Part shown: piece after piece, positions 53,073-62,089 of the stretch
Layout: the number at the start of each line of letters is the position of its first letter
How positions within the stretch are numbered: position 1 is the first letter of the stretch
Assembly (NCBI GenBank): GCA_040768665.1
Contig: JAXGMN010000046.1
Location: forward strand, 1 to 64,000
From: JABWBD01 sp040768665
GTDB taxonomy: Bacteria > Planctomycetota > Planctomycetia > Pirellulales > Thermoguttaceae
Direction of reading: 5' to 3'
DNA length: 64,000 nucleotides
Translations under genes and position numbers: made by a program
The notes under the pieces: generated by a model
Seen by the model: the letters and a program-made list of their open reading frames with translations, nothing else
The model's database searches: none
What the model was told of the DNA's origin: nothing

Positions 53073-54157
53073 CTGGAGCCCCGTGCCTCGTCATACAGGC
53101 TGTGCAACTGTTCCGTCAAACGGCCGTCGGGCGGGTGCGCGCGGACCATCTCGTGGAAGCTGTCCTCGAAGAAGGTGTCAAACATCTCGATCAGTTCGCG
53201 CAGGCCTTCTGCGCTGGTATCGCAGTGCGTTATCTCAAAGCCGCCGGTGCCGCCGCGCTTCATCCCCTCGTAGGCGACCTGCCGGCCGAGAATGAAGAGA
53301 TTGACCATGGGGGCCGGTGAAAGGACGAACAGACATCGTTCGATTGCCCGGAGATCATCCCGGGCCGCCTTGGGATCGCGGCGGATGTCGCTGCGACCTT
53401 CGAGCAGGCCGATCAGCCGCTTGTAGCGAGCGCAGAGGCGATCGGGCTGCATGCTCCGGGCAAAGCGCCGAGGCGGGTTCAGAACCGCTTTCAGTTGCGC
53501 GCCCCGCACAAGGACCTGCCGCAGCGTGTCGCGCTCGGCCAGCAGCGCATCGCGGTATTCGGCGCCGAGCTTCGGGTCCATAGGTTCGTGGTCGCTGATC
53601 GCCAACGAACTCATTCCCGCGACGATCCGGATCGTCGTTCCCGCGAGTTCCTTGCGACTGGCGGTGTCGAGGAGACGTTGCAGGTCGCGCACGATCATCC
53701 GGGTGCGCGGCAGGCGGCCGCGAATCACGTTCCAGAACTCGTGGTCGGCGCTGGCTTCCATGGCTTTACGCAGGCGCGCGGGAAGCTGCTCCAGAAGGAG
53801 CTTGCGGCCGGACGCGGTATGCGCATAGACAAGCTGCCGGAACTGGTGGACATCGTAGGCGATCTTGCCGTTCACCGCCTGCGTGATAATGACCACGCGC
53901 TCGGGCCCGGCGATCTGGTGTGCAATTCCAAGCTCGTAGAATACGTTTGGATTGTGTCCTGTGATGTCGGCCACGATGACTGCGGCGCGCCGGATTTCTT
54001 GCAGGATCTGCGGCAGAACGCTGCCGGGGCGGTCGCTCAGATCCCCTCGGACGTACTCCAGTCCGCAACTCGTCACCGCCCGGCGCAGGATGGCGTCGAT
54101 ATCCTTGAACTCGTCGCTGAAGGGCATGATCGAGAAACAGGTCCGAGTGGCAGGCAT
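53045..54157 (-). CDS. Nucleoside-deoxyribosyltransferase-like conflict protein
   Basis: The protein is about 370 residues from ATG 54157. The first 110 residues read CFSIMPFSDEFKDIDAILRR, AAVIVADITGHNPNVFYELG and IAHQIAGPERVVIITQ. 'D.(T/S)..NPNV.YELG.AH' is the substrate-binding core of nucleoside 2-deoxyribosyltransferase-fold proteins, in which the Glu of YELG is the nucleophile. The rest is helical, without another known motif. The last nine residues (SVRKRRLFP) come from the reading frame of the WD40 relic, so the natural C-terminus is lost. It may cleave a nucleotide or act as a TIR-like effector. A GTG at 54166 is an alternative start. Confidence 0.6.
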   Translation of the reverse strand: MPATRTCFSIMPFSDEFKDIDAILRRAVTSCGLEYVRGDLSDRPGSVLPQILQEIRRAAVIVADITGHNPNVFYELGIAHQIAGPERVVIITQAVNGKIAYDVHQFRQLVYAHTASGRKLLLEQLPARLRKAMEASADHEFWNVIRGRLPRTRMIVRDLQRLLDTASRKELAGTTIRIVAGMSSLAISDHEPMDPKLGAEYRDALLAERDTLRQVLVRGAQLKAVLNPPRRFARSMQPDRLCARYKRLIGLLEGRSDIRRDPKAARDDLRAIERCLFVLSPAPMVNLFILGRQVAYEGMKRGGTGGFEITHCDTSAEGLRELIEMFDTFFEDSFHEMVRAHPPDGRLTEQLHSLYDEARGSSVRKRRLFP

Positions 54158-54166
54158 CTGGATCAC

Positions 54167-55368
54167 CAGGTACTGGCAGAGAGATTGATTTCCCGCATGC
54201 GCTGACTCTAAGGCGGAAGAGCTGGGTAGTCAAGGTACACCTCGGAGGGGGAGGTGCGTGCAGCAGTGGCGTTGGGTGGCTGTTAGTATCGATAGGAGAA
54301 AAAGCTGTCATTCTAGCGTCTGGGGCTGGCGTCGACCTTGCGGCCCCGTGGGCGTCCGCGAAAGCAAGCAGCAGCGACGAAAACAGGGAAAGGCTGAGAG
54401 GGCGGCAGTCGTCCTCTGTGCGGCGAGGCCGACGTGAGAGTCAAAAGCGATGTTCGAGGCCAAAAAAGTAGAATGACGGCGGCGTTGCGTACCTGTCGAG
54501 ACCGGGGCTCGCCTTTTGGGAGCGAGCACTGGCAGAAGATCACCGCGCTATTGAGATGTCTGCGTAAGATGGCCTCGTAAACATCACTCCAAACTACCCA
54601 ATATATGCGCCTGTCCCTTTTCTTCAATCTCCAGCCTTCCCAAGGCCCCCATCGCGCTCGTGGCTCCGCTGGCTGGCGATCCACCCTGCTTCGGCAGATA
54701 ATGGACAGATACAAGAGAAACTGTCGCCACACCTTGGCCGCCCAGTGCGCCCAGGATCTCGTAATTCTTCAGTCCCCCCTTGGCACGCAACGAGTTCAAA
54801 ACCGTATCTCTGGCGTGCTGGAAATCCATGACGGTCGCCTTTCAGTCTCCCTTGCGCGGGTGTATCGGCCACGAACCGCCAATGTACCATTCGCTTGCGT
54901 CTTGTCCAGCAGAGGGGAAGGCTCGGCCAGGTATTGCAGTGACCGTGGAGGGCAACTTCGCTCTACCCGCCGTGGAACGTCGTGGCGATGTTCAGGAATT
55001 GGAGCAACAGTCAATATCCGTTTGACAAAGCGTGACGAACCCCCAATATTTTCCGAATCGCGACCGAGGAGCGAGATCGACTATTGATCACTATTGTGCC
55101 GCCCGACTAATCTCAGCTAGACTCAACGTTGCCTGGAGATCGCTCTTGCTTGGGTCGCCAAAGAGCTATCCGCGACTCCCTTGCGGTGGTTTTCGAACGC
55201 ACGCCCGGGGCAGTTTGGAACTCGCCGTCGTCCAGGCAGAGGGGGACAACCTCAACGCTTCTGGCGTGTAGTGACGCCCTGGCTGGCCAACGGGCGATCG
55301 CTGCTGGCGTTGTGTGCTGCCGCCGCTGAAGGAAAGATTGAAGGCCAACGTAAGGCAAGGTGTATCCA
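54167..55368. other. 1.2-kb interval, one possible small gene
   Basis: Apart from the small minus-strand ORF at 54584-54829 and short overlapping ORFs I see no supported gene, RNA or clear repeat. The stretch separates divergent conflict genes and may hold promoters for both. Confidence 0.45.
54584..54829 (-). CDS. Small hypothetical protein
   Basis: The ORF has 81 residues: MDFQHARDTVLNSLRAKGGL, KNYEILGALGGQGVATVSLV and an acidic end. The first 35 residues look like a genuine helical start ('A.D.VL..L..KGG..N.E.L..LGG'); the remainder is low in information and may be out of frame. It has a weak AAAGG site. It could be a small adaptor domain of the nearby conflict genes, but I cannot name a family. 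Confidence 0.35.
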   Translation of the reverse strand: MDFQHARDTVLNSLRAKGGLKNYEILGALGGQGVATVSLVSVHYLPKQGGSPASGATSAMGALGRLEIEEKGQAHILGSLE

Positions 55369-56085
55369 ATGGTCCACACGATCAGCAATGAACCCAGCCA
55401 GATATTCATCAGCTATGCCGAAGAGGACCGAGTCTTAGCTGAACAAATCGCATCCGGCCTGCAAGCAGCCGGCTACCGCACGTGGCGGTATGAACTTGAT
55501 TGCCCGCCGGGCATCAGGTATCCGGAAGCCATCAACCGAGCCATCGAGCAATCCCTCGCTGTTGTGTTGCTGGTGTCGTCACACTCGCTGGGTTCCCAAC
55601 AGGTCACGAACGAGGTGTTGCAAGCTTCGGCGAAGAGAAAGACCGTTGTTCCGGTCCTGGTGGACATGACCCACGCGAAGTTTCAGCGGCGGCAGCCTGC
55701 CTGGACGGAAGCGATCGGTCCGGTAATGTCCATTCACATTCCAGCCGAAGGGGCGACTACTGCCATGTCCAGGCTTCTGCAGGGCATAAAGGCGCTCGCT
55801 ACTGCCCCAGCCGGAGCAGAGCCGACGAGGGCTGCCGGCCCGCTCAAACCTTCGGAAGATCTATTCACGTCAGCCGGCGAATCGCCCGGCACCAACCAGG
55901 AGACAGAACCCGAGTTCCGGTATTCCAACCTCTTTCAGATTGCCTCGTTTCGACTCCCCTATGTCGTCTTGATTGGGGGCTGGGAATCCGGGGTAACGAG
56001 TACCAAAGAGGTGACGTTACGAGCCTCAACGATTCCGCAGCCGTATATGAGCTCCTGCGGAATTTCGCATTGCCGCTCACCTTGA
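55369..56085 (+). CDS. TIR-domain protein
   Basis: The ORF has 238 residues from ATG 55369; GTG 55360 would add three. The TIR domain (about 8-135) starts SQIFISYAEEDRVLAEQIAS, with 'YRTWRYELDCPPGIRYPEAINRAI' and the candidate catalytic Glu in 'VTNEVLQAS'. After residue ~145 come low-complexity linker residues and a C-terminal region ending without a recognisable domain. The other frame, from about 55950, encodes plausible protein that joins the next ORF. The present C-terminus may therefore be an artefact of a frameshift. Confidence 0.75.
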   Translation: MVHTISNEPSQIFISYAEEDRVLAEQIASGLQAAGYRTWRYELDCPPGIRYPEAINRAIEQSLAVVLLVSSHSLGSQQVTNEVLQASAKRKTVVPVLVDMTHAKFQRRQPAWTEAIGPVMSIHIPAEGATTAMSRLLQGIKALATAPAGAEPTRAAGPLKPSEDLFTSAGESPGTNQETEPEFRYSNLFQIASFRLPYVVLIGGWESGVTSTKEVTLRASTIPQPYMSSCGISHCRSP

Positions 56086-56101
56086 AGAGCGGACGCCCGG
56101 C

Positions 56102-57427
56102 TTGGCGGGCGAGCCGAAGTGCAGGCTCACCAAGTACGATTGCCACATCCTTGGGTTCGGAGCAACACAGCTAAGTTTTGGCTTTTCCAAGATATGGTAC
56201 TCGGATTACGTACTTTCGGGAGAGCTGCTGGATGCACCGCTGCCCAATGACCCAGCCAGAACATACCGCGACAAGTACGCGCCCAGCCTCGATCTCCACG
56301 ATTTCGGCAGATCTTCTCTAACGAACATTTGCGGCGTAGGAGTCTTCCTTATCACGAGAGACAATCGGATCCTCGTTTCGAAACACTCTCGAAGTGTGCA
56401 GGTGTACGCCGATACGTTTAGCTACTCGGCCAGCGGGACTATGGATTGGAAACCGGACGTGCACCCCTTCGACGAAGTCGCCAGGGAATGTCGCGAGGAG
56501 ATTGGGCACCGAGTTAATCTCGAGGATATGCGACTGATCGGCTTCGGCCTGGACACGAAAAAGCTCTACTTTCAATTCAGCTTCTCTGAGCATGCGGGAT
56601 TGTCTTCTGACGAGATTCTTTCTGCGGCCAGACACGCTCGCGATTTCCATGCCGAGATGGAGGACTTGGTCGCCGTTCCTTTCGAACTCAGCGAAATCGT
56701 GCCGCTGATCAAGAGCCGACGATGGGAGCCGGCCGCCGCTGCTTCCATGTTGACCTTATGTGTCAAGCGATTCGGGCTTGACAAGGTCGAGGCGGCGATT
56801 GATCCGCATTTCGTCAAAAAGCGAGCGCGCAATGAGATGGTTGCGGAGTGGGAACGCCGAGCATCGCGACCCGGCGACTTGGCCGTCATGAGTGCGCGAT
56901 ATCCCGCTTATCGAAGTAGCGAGGAATCCACCAAATATGTCGATGCCGTACTCGAGTTTCTGGACAGGGATATTGCCCACCAGGACGTTCTCGAAATCGG
57001 CGCGGGTACCGGACGCATCACCGAGAAGCTCGTTCGAAGCGCGAGGAAGGTCACGTGCTTGGATATCAGCCAGAACATGATTGAGCTGAACCGCAAGCGG
57101 TTGGACGAATGGGCGTCCCAGGTGACATACTTGCGGATCTTCGCTCAAGACTACGAGTCTTGGCACCACGATGTTGTGATTTCCTCCCAAGTAATGATCC
57201 ATAACGTGGGAGACCATGAATTCCGCGACCTGGTACGCGTTATGTGTTCCTGCTCCAACACCATTTTCCTTTTTGAACATATCGATGTCGGGTACCAGGT
57301 GAGCGAGCACACCCGCCCGAGAAGCAGAGCGGAGCTCCTGGCAGCGTTCGCAGGCTATCGTGTCGAACGCGAACGCGAATACCGGCTCTTTGGCGACACC
57401 ATCCTGTTCCTAAAACTCGTTCGCTGA
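56102..57427 (+). CDS. Nudix-like plus class I methyltransferase protein
   Basis: The ORF has 441 residues, MAGEPKCRLTKYDCHILGFG. Residues ~75-215 resemble a Nudix fold: 'GVGVFLITRDNRILVSKHS', 'SYSASGTMDW' and a degenerate box 'PFDEVARECREEIGHRVN', in which the REUxEE core is kept. From ~285 comes a class I SAM methyltransferase, VLEIGAGTGRITEKLVRSAR, with 'VTCLDISQNMIELNRKRL' and 'HDVVISSQVMIHNV'. The first residues fit a continuation of VYELLRNFALPLTLKSGRPA in another frame just upstream. The ORF is probably 5'-truncated by a frameshift near 56100 and may once have been joined to the TIR ORF. Confidence 0.72.
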   Translation: MAGEPKCRLTKYDCHILGFGATQLSFGFSKIWYSDYVLSGELLDAPLPNDPARTYRDKYAPSLDLHDFGRSSLTNICGVGVFLITRDNRILVSKHSRSVQVYADTFSYSASGTMDWKPDVHPFDEVARECREEIGHRVNLEDMRLIGFGLDTKKLYFQFSFSEHAGLSSDEILSAARHARDFHAEMEDLVAVPFELSEIVPLIKSRRWEPAAAASMLTLCVKRFGLDKVEAAIDPHFVKKRARNEMVAEWERRASRPGDLAVMSARYPAYRSSEESTKYVDAVLEFLDRDIAHQDVLEIGAGTGRITEKLVRSARKVTCLDISQNMIELNRKRLDEWASQVTYLRIFAQDYESWHHDVVISSQVMIHNVGDHEFRDLVRVMCSCSNTIFLFEHIDVGYQVSEHTRPRSRAELLAAFAGYRVEREREYRLFGDTILFLKLVR

Positions 57428-57747
57428 CTCCGTTCACTCCCGTTGTCCGTGTATTCCCGGATGCTCTGCAAGCGCAACACGTAACCGCAACACCACAGGT
57501 CACAACCGCCGAACGGATGTCGCCTCGGAGAACAAAACCAAATCGCCGACGGCCCTCGGACGCGTGCGGTCGAGCTTAAAAGGCGATCCGCATGGGCGAT
57601 TTACCCTTTCGCCCTGTAAAACGCGGCCATCTCCTCGCAGGTCTTCACCTGGATCTTGCCCGCGTTGCCGGCCTTGGGCCAAAGGCGACCATGCGGGCGA
57701 TGCACACCTTCTTCATGGCCGCGCGGGCCGCGCCGAGGTAAGCCCGG

Positions 57748-57880
57748 GCGCAATAACTCCAATCCCCGCATCCACTTACCACTCTTGTTTCAAGAAATTG
57801 CTTGACGGAGGGCGCCGCATCGGCCACAATGACGCAGGTAAATGAACATGCGAACACATGCCCCCCGGACCGGCGCTAGC
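57748..57880. repeat. Dispersed repeat family C, copy 2
   Basis: 'caataactccaatccccgcatccacttac', 'gggcgccgcatcggccacaatga' and 'aggtaaatgaacatgcgaacacatgccccccgg' in the same order as 5186-5330. Confidence 0.55.
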
Positions 57881-58571
57881 CGGCTTTGCATTTCCTGAGC
57901 CCGTTGGGGATCCTGGAACTCCAGGAAGCAGTTGTCCACACGACGATAGCCGATCCCTTCGGCGTCGAGTTGGCGTGCCAGCCACTCGTGGCCGTTGATG
58001 GCGATGTGGATGCTCCCCGTTCCATCTTCGCCCCTCTGCAGGTGCCCTGGGTGGCAAGGGACTTCACGGAATTGGAAAAATGCGACCTCTGTCCGCCAAC
58101 GCTCTCCCCGGGGATCTCGCGCAACGTCCTGCCTCGCTTGCACCTTTGCACTGGGGTCGCGACGATTTGCGCGCACTGGCCAAGAGGCGCGGACCGGCTC
58201 CGAGCCTGGCATCCGCAGGACCGCAAGATCGCCACGAATCCCGAATACCCGAGCTCCGTGCCTCACCATTTCCCCCGATAGCCGAAAAACGGCCCTTGAA
58301 AAAATTCCCACTCCTTTGGCCGAAAAAAATTCATTGACAATCCGCGCCGCATCGATTACATTCGAGTTGGAAAACTGGACGCATGTCCATCCACGAAGCC
58401 GCAGGCCCGATCTCCGTCCGGCATCCTCAGCTTCGAAGTTCATTGACAATTTGGTTCTTATTCCGCCCAGCCGCTGCTCGCTTCTCTCCGCAGCAAGCGA
58501 GCAGAGTCCGCGCTCATGGCTTGCGGCGGGATCTCCTGCCGCTGCGAGTCGGCGGCCCGCCCACCCGGAAG

Positions 58572-58631
58572 CGCGTGGTGCCCAAATCAACTCCGATTTG
58601 AGAAATCGCGAACTTGGGCACCACACGCAGC
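58572..58631. repeat. Hairpin repeat family D, copy 2
   Basis: gcgtggtgcccaaatcaactcc...tgagaaatcgcgaacttgggcaccac, arms and centre as at 5467-5527. Upstream similarity (ttgacaatttggttctt against ttgacaaactggtattc at 5349) shows the copies share more than the hairpin. Confidence 0.65.
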
Positions 58632-58660
58632 GTTTCCCGCGCTCGCCGTTTTCAGCAGCC

Positions 58661-59890
58661 TCAAAGGTAACGTTTCACCACGGCGTCATCCCGCAGCTTG
58701 ACGAACGTCGGGGCGTACGGTTGCGGTTCGCGCCCGAAGCAGAAGCCGAACTGCTCGAAACACGCCAGTCGTTCCAACTCCACGTAGCGCTGCCGGATCG
58801 CCTGTTCCGTCCGCATGCAGCGGATCTCTTGCCCGTCGACATCCACCACCGTGACGCCGCTCTCGCCCGCCAACAAGAGATGGACGGCCGCGGCTCCTGC
58901 CTGCATGCCGAAGTTCACGTCGTAGGCCGAGGTCTCGCCGCAACGAACCAGATGGCCGGGTGTGACGTCGCGGATTTCCGGACACTCGTAAACGCCCGGG
59001 ACGAACATCCCCTGCTCCTTCATGAACGACTGCATGCGCGGATCGTCGCGGGCGATTGCCTCGAGGCGCTCGGCCACGTAGCGTCCCGCCCCGCCGAGCT
59101 TGACCTGTCCGAAAGAGTCCTTCCTGCCCGGCACCGCGATATACTTGCCCGTTTCGTCCTTGACGCCCTCGGCGGCGACAATCATGTACGCGCCGGCCTT
59201 GACGTCGCTTTGCCGGATGCGCCGCATGAAGCGTTCGCACATGTGCCGGTACACGACGGGGAATTGCACGGGGACCTCCGGGATCAGGATGCAGTCGGCC
59301 TCGGCGGCCACCCCGCCGTAAAGTGCCGTGTGACCGGCGTACCTCGCAAAAACCTCCACGATGAGCACCCGGTTATGCGTAACGGCGGTGGTTCGCAGAT
59401 CGCGAACGAGCTTGGCGATCCGGTTGATTGTGGAATCGCCGCCGACGCTGTAGGGCTGCAGGTCGAGATCCATCGTTTTTGGGGCATGGACGCACCGGAT
59501 GCCATGCCCTTGCAGATCGACGACCACCGAGCCGGTGTCGTCGCCGCCGCTGATCACCAGTCCGGAGATCTGATGGCGTGCGAGCCCCTCGCGGATCCGC
59601 TCGTACTTTGCATTGTCGGGGATAGCCCCCACCTTCACGCGCGCATGCCCGGCCTCGGAGCCGGCCAGCCCCGCCTGGATGGCGTCGAGTCGCTTGGGCG
59701 TCAGTTCGACAAGGTGCTCGATATCGACGAGGTTGTAGAGCCCCGCGTAACCGTTGGGGATCACGACGGCCGTTGCCCCCCGCGCGATCGCCGCCAGCGC
59801 GGCCCCTTTGATCACCGCGTTCAGCCCGCCGCAGTCGCCCCCGCTGGTGATGATTCCAATACGTTTCGAGGAGTTCGGTGACGATGACAT
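58661..59890 (-). CDS. pfp: 6-phosphofructokinase, pyrophosphate-type
   Basis: The protein has 409 residues and phosphorylates fructose-6-phosphate. KRIGIITSGGDCGGLNAVIK is the first nucleotide/PPi loop. 'LVISGGDDTGSV' has Asp where ATP-dependent enzymes have Gly (GGDGS). 'APKTMDLDLQPYSVGGDST' has the PPi-type Lys (PKT.D.D) and keeps both catalytic Asp residues, though with Met-Leu in place of the usual Ile-Asn. 'ARYAGHTALYGGVAAEADCILIPE' is the substrate loop. Both specificity residues predict PPi, common in planctomycetes. It is unrelated to the surrounding conflict genes. The start is ATG 59890. Confidence 0.92.
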   Translation of the reverse strand: MSSSPNSSKRIGIITSGGDCGGLNAVIKGAALAAIARGATAVVIPNGYAGLYNLVDIEHLVELTPKRLDAIQAGLAGSEAGHARVKVGAIPDNAKYERIREGLARHQISGLVISGGDDTGSVVVDLQGHGIRCVHAPKTMDLDLQPYSVGGDSTINRIAKLVRDLRTTAVTHNRVLIVEVFARYAGHTALYGGVAAEADCILIPEVPVQFPVVYRHMCERFMRRIRQSDVKAGAYMIVAAEGVKDETGKYIAVPGRKDSFGQVKLGGAGRYVAERLEAIARDDPRMQSFMKEQGMFVPGVYECPEIRDVTPGHLVRCGETSAYDVNFGMQAGAAAVHLLLAGESGVTVVDVDGQEIRCMRTEQAIRQRYVELERLACFEQFGFCFGREPQPYAPTFVKLRDDAVVKRYL

Positions 59891-60313
59891 GTGTGCCTCC
59901 CGCTGATGTTAGGGCGACCACGAGGAGGGCATCCTGTGGCCGGCCGGTCTCTTCTCATTCACGCCGCTCATTCTACTGGCGTTGAGGCAAAAACAGAACG
60001 AGGCTGTTCAAGAGTGATCAGCAGGCGTCTGAACTGCTAAACCGATCGGTCGCGCAGGCGCAACTCCTCAAAGCGCAGGCGCGACTCGCGAAAGGCGGAA
60101 AAGACACCCGACCCCGTGCGCGGAAACCTTGCCGCACCCAGGGAACGAGGCGAGTTGCACGGGCGCGATGTTTTCGTTAAGTTGATTTATCGGCCGAGGC
60201 GGCGCCAGAGGTCCAGAAATCCGCGGGGTCGTGTTTGAGCTGTTCCGGCGCTTGTTGAGGCAGCGTCTGCCCCCGGGTGAATCCGGGTCGCACCAAACGA
60301 AGGTGATCGCGCG
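59891..60313. other. Spacer between divergent genes
   Basis: About 420 bases. It contains short repetitions of gcaggcg(c/t)(a/g)act (60021-60095) but no gene or RNA that I can support. Confidence 0.5.
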
Positions 60314-61795
60314 ATGGCAACGGTCCACATGTTCGTCAGCTACAGCCATGAAGACCGCGAGTGGGTGCAGGACGGCCCGCACGGCTTGATCCCGTGGCTC
60401 GCCCACCAACTCCGCAGGGAAGACGTGAAGATCTGGCACGATCATGCTTTGCGGCAGATGCCGGGCGAAGAGTACAAGAAGTTGATCCACTCCGAGATTG
60501 ACCGTGCGGAGTTCGCCGTCTTGCTGATCAGCCAGGACTTCGTGGCTTCGGACTTCATCGGGGAGCACGAGTTGCCCAGGATTCGGGAGCGGGCCGAAAG
60601 GGATGAACTGGGGCTGATTACGATCCTCGTGGACTATGTCTGCGACGAAGATTTGGGTTGGCTGGCGGACCGGCAGATGCTGCCGGGAAAACCGACGCCG
60701 CTGATCGAATACACCGACAGCACGGTCGCCTGGAAACGCGTCCGAAAAGACATCCTCGAGGCAATCCGAAACCGCATCCGCGCCCTGCGCGAATCCGCGA
60801 GCGCCGCGCAACCTAATGCGCCCGCCGCCGGACGCGCGACGAATCCTGCCGACGTGGACTTCCCAGTCCCTTCTTCGCCGTCTGTCGCCGCCCCGCCGGC
60901 TTGTGCTGATGTGGCTGTCGCGGACAGCCCGGTGGCGCCGTCAATTTCGATCGGCGCATCCCTGAACGAGCCAACCATCCCAGCCAAGCCCCGCTCCTCT
61001 TCGACATCCGGCGCGGCGCCGCCGCAGCGCGCCGGCTCCTCGCCGGTTGAGAAACGCGACGCGCCGTTTCCTTCTGCGAGTATCCAACCTGCGCACTTGG
61101 AAACGATCACCAACTCAATCGGAATGAAGATGGTGCTCATTCCGGCAGGGCAGTTTCTGATGGGCTCGCCCGACTCGGATGCAATGGCCCAGCCCAATGA
61201 GAAACCGCAACACCTTGTTCGGATCACCAGGCCGTTTTGGCTTGCCGTTACGCCGGTCACATGGGAGCAAGCTGGGCGCGTGATGAAGGTGGATCCGGCC
61301 GGCGCGGACCCGACATGTCCCGTGGTGCGGGTCTCTTGGGAGGCGGCCGTATCATTCTGTCTATGTTTGAGCGAAAGGGAAGGCGTCGACTACCGTTTGC
61401 CGACTGAAGCGCAGTGGGAGTACGCCTGCCGGGCCGGAAGCACGACAAAGTGGTCTTTTGGAGACGACGAGTCGGACCTTGTCCACTACGGCTGGTATTC
61501 GGTAAATGCTCGCTTGAAGTCTCCGTATCCAGTTGGCCAGAAGAAGCCGAATGCATGGGGACTATTCGACATGCATGGGAATGTCTGGGAATGGTGCTCG
61601 GACTGGTATGGGGTGTATGTGGAGGGGGCGTTAACCGATCCGACGGGCCCTGACATCGGCTCGTACCGGGTGCTCCGTGGCGGCAGTTGGGAGATCGACG
61701 CGGCGATTTGCCGGTCGGCGGTCCGCGGCGGGAACGCCCCGTCGGCCCGCACGATCAACTACGGTTTCCGGCTGGCCCTGATTGCGGCGGAGTAG
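60314..61795 (+). CDS. TIR-FGE-sulfatase (C-type-lectin-fold) fusion protein
   Basis: The protein has 493 residues. TIR domain 1-155: MATVHMFVSYSHEDREWVQD, with the candidate catalytic Glu in 'SDFIGEHELPRI'. A Pro/Ala/Ser linker runs to ~255. The C-terminal FGE-sulfatase domain reads NSIGMKMVLIPAGQFLMGSP, 'YRLPTEAQWEYACRAGS', 'GNVWEWCSDWYG' and RVLRGGSWEIDAAICRSAVR, then 'YGFRLAL'. The formylglycine-generating fold is also the usual target of diversity-generating retroelements, whose variable region lies exactly at the last segment. No reverse transcriptase is in this window. The fusion suggests a TIR effector controlled by a binding domain. Confidence 0.88.
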   Translation: MATVHMFVSYSHEDREWVQDGPHGLIPWLAHQLRREDVKIWHDHALRQMPGEEYKKLIHSEIDRAEFAVLLISQDFVASDFIGEHELPRIRERAERDELGLITILVDYVCDEDLGWLADRQMLPGKPTPLIEYTDSTVAWKRVRKDILEAIRNRIRALRESASAAQPNAPAAGRATNPADVDFPVPSSPSVAAPPACADVAVADSPVAPSISIGASLNEPTIPAKPRSSSTSGAAPPQRAGSSPVEKRDAPFPSASIQPAHLETITNSIGMKMVLIPAGQFLMGSPDSDAMAQPNEKPQHLVRITRPFWLAVTPVTWEQAGRVMKVDPAGADPTCPVVRVSWEAAVSFCLCLSEREGVDYRLPTEAQWEYACRAGSTTKWSFGDDESDLVHYGWYSVNARLKSPYPVGQKKPNAWGLFDMHGNVWEWCSDWYGVYVEGALTDPTGPDIGSYRVLRGGSWEIDAAICRSAVRGGNAPSARTINYGFRLALIAAE

Positions 61796-61912
61796 TCAGG
61801 ACGGCGAGCGGAGGTTGAGCGTCCGGCGGGGCGTCCCGACCGGAGGGAGGGCGAGCGGAGCGAGAGCCCGACGACGCTCGTACCGGAGCGAGCGGGGCAA
61901 GTGTGAGAGGTC

Positions 61913-62016
61913 TTCACCATTCGTGGAGCAGGCCGCCGCCGGGCTCGCCCGGTGGAAGCCGCGATTGGTGGCTAGAACGCCAGGCCCGCCCCCACGACAA
62001 TTCCATGAATGGTGAA
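61913..62016. repeat. Inverted repeat downstream of the TIR-FGE gene
   Basis: ttcaccattcgtgga at 61913-61927 pairs with tccatgaatggtgaa at 62002-62016, with one mismatch. It lies 118 bases after the stop of the lectin-fold domain. It may be a terminator or a hairpin of the kind found after DGR variable regions. Confidence 0.55.
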
Positions 62017-62089
62017 ACCCGATTGAGAACCAGGCTTGCAGCCGTTTCTTCAAAGGGCGCCAATCAGGTCTCTTTCCGGCACGAGCGAC

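Larger units (their letters stand above)
57428..58660. other. Repeat-rich gap with gene debris
   Basis: No intact gene. Debris on the minus strand includes 'GNAGKIQVKTCEEMAAFYRAKG' near 57600-57680 and 'SIHIAINGHEWLARQLDAEGIGYRRVDNCFLEF' near 57900-58010, apparently unrelated protein fragments I cannot name. It also holds the family C copy at 57748-57880 and the family D copy at 58572-58631. Confidence 0.5.

Noticed and set aside
57790..58626. 278-residue minus ORF as an intact gene
   Set aside because: It runs through two dispersed repeats and only a short piece in the middle looks like a conserved protein; treated as debris.
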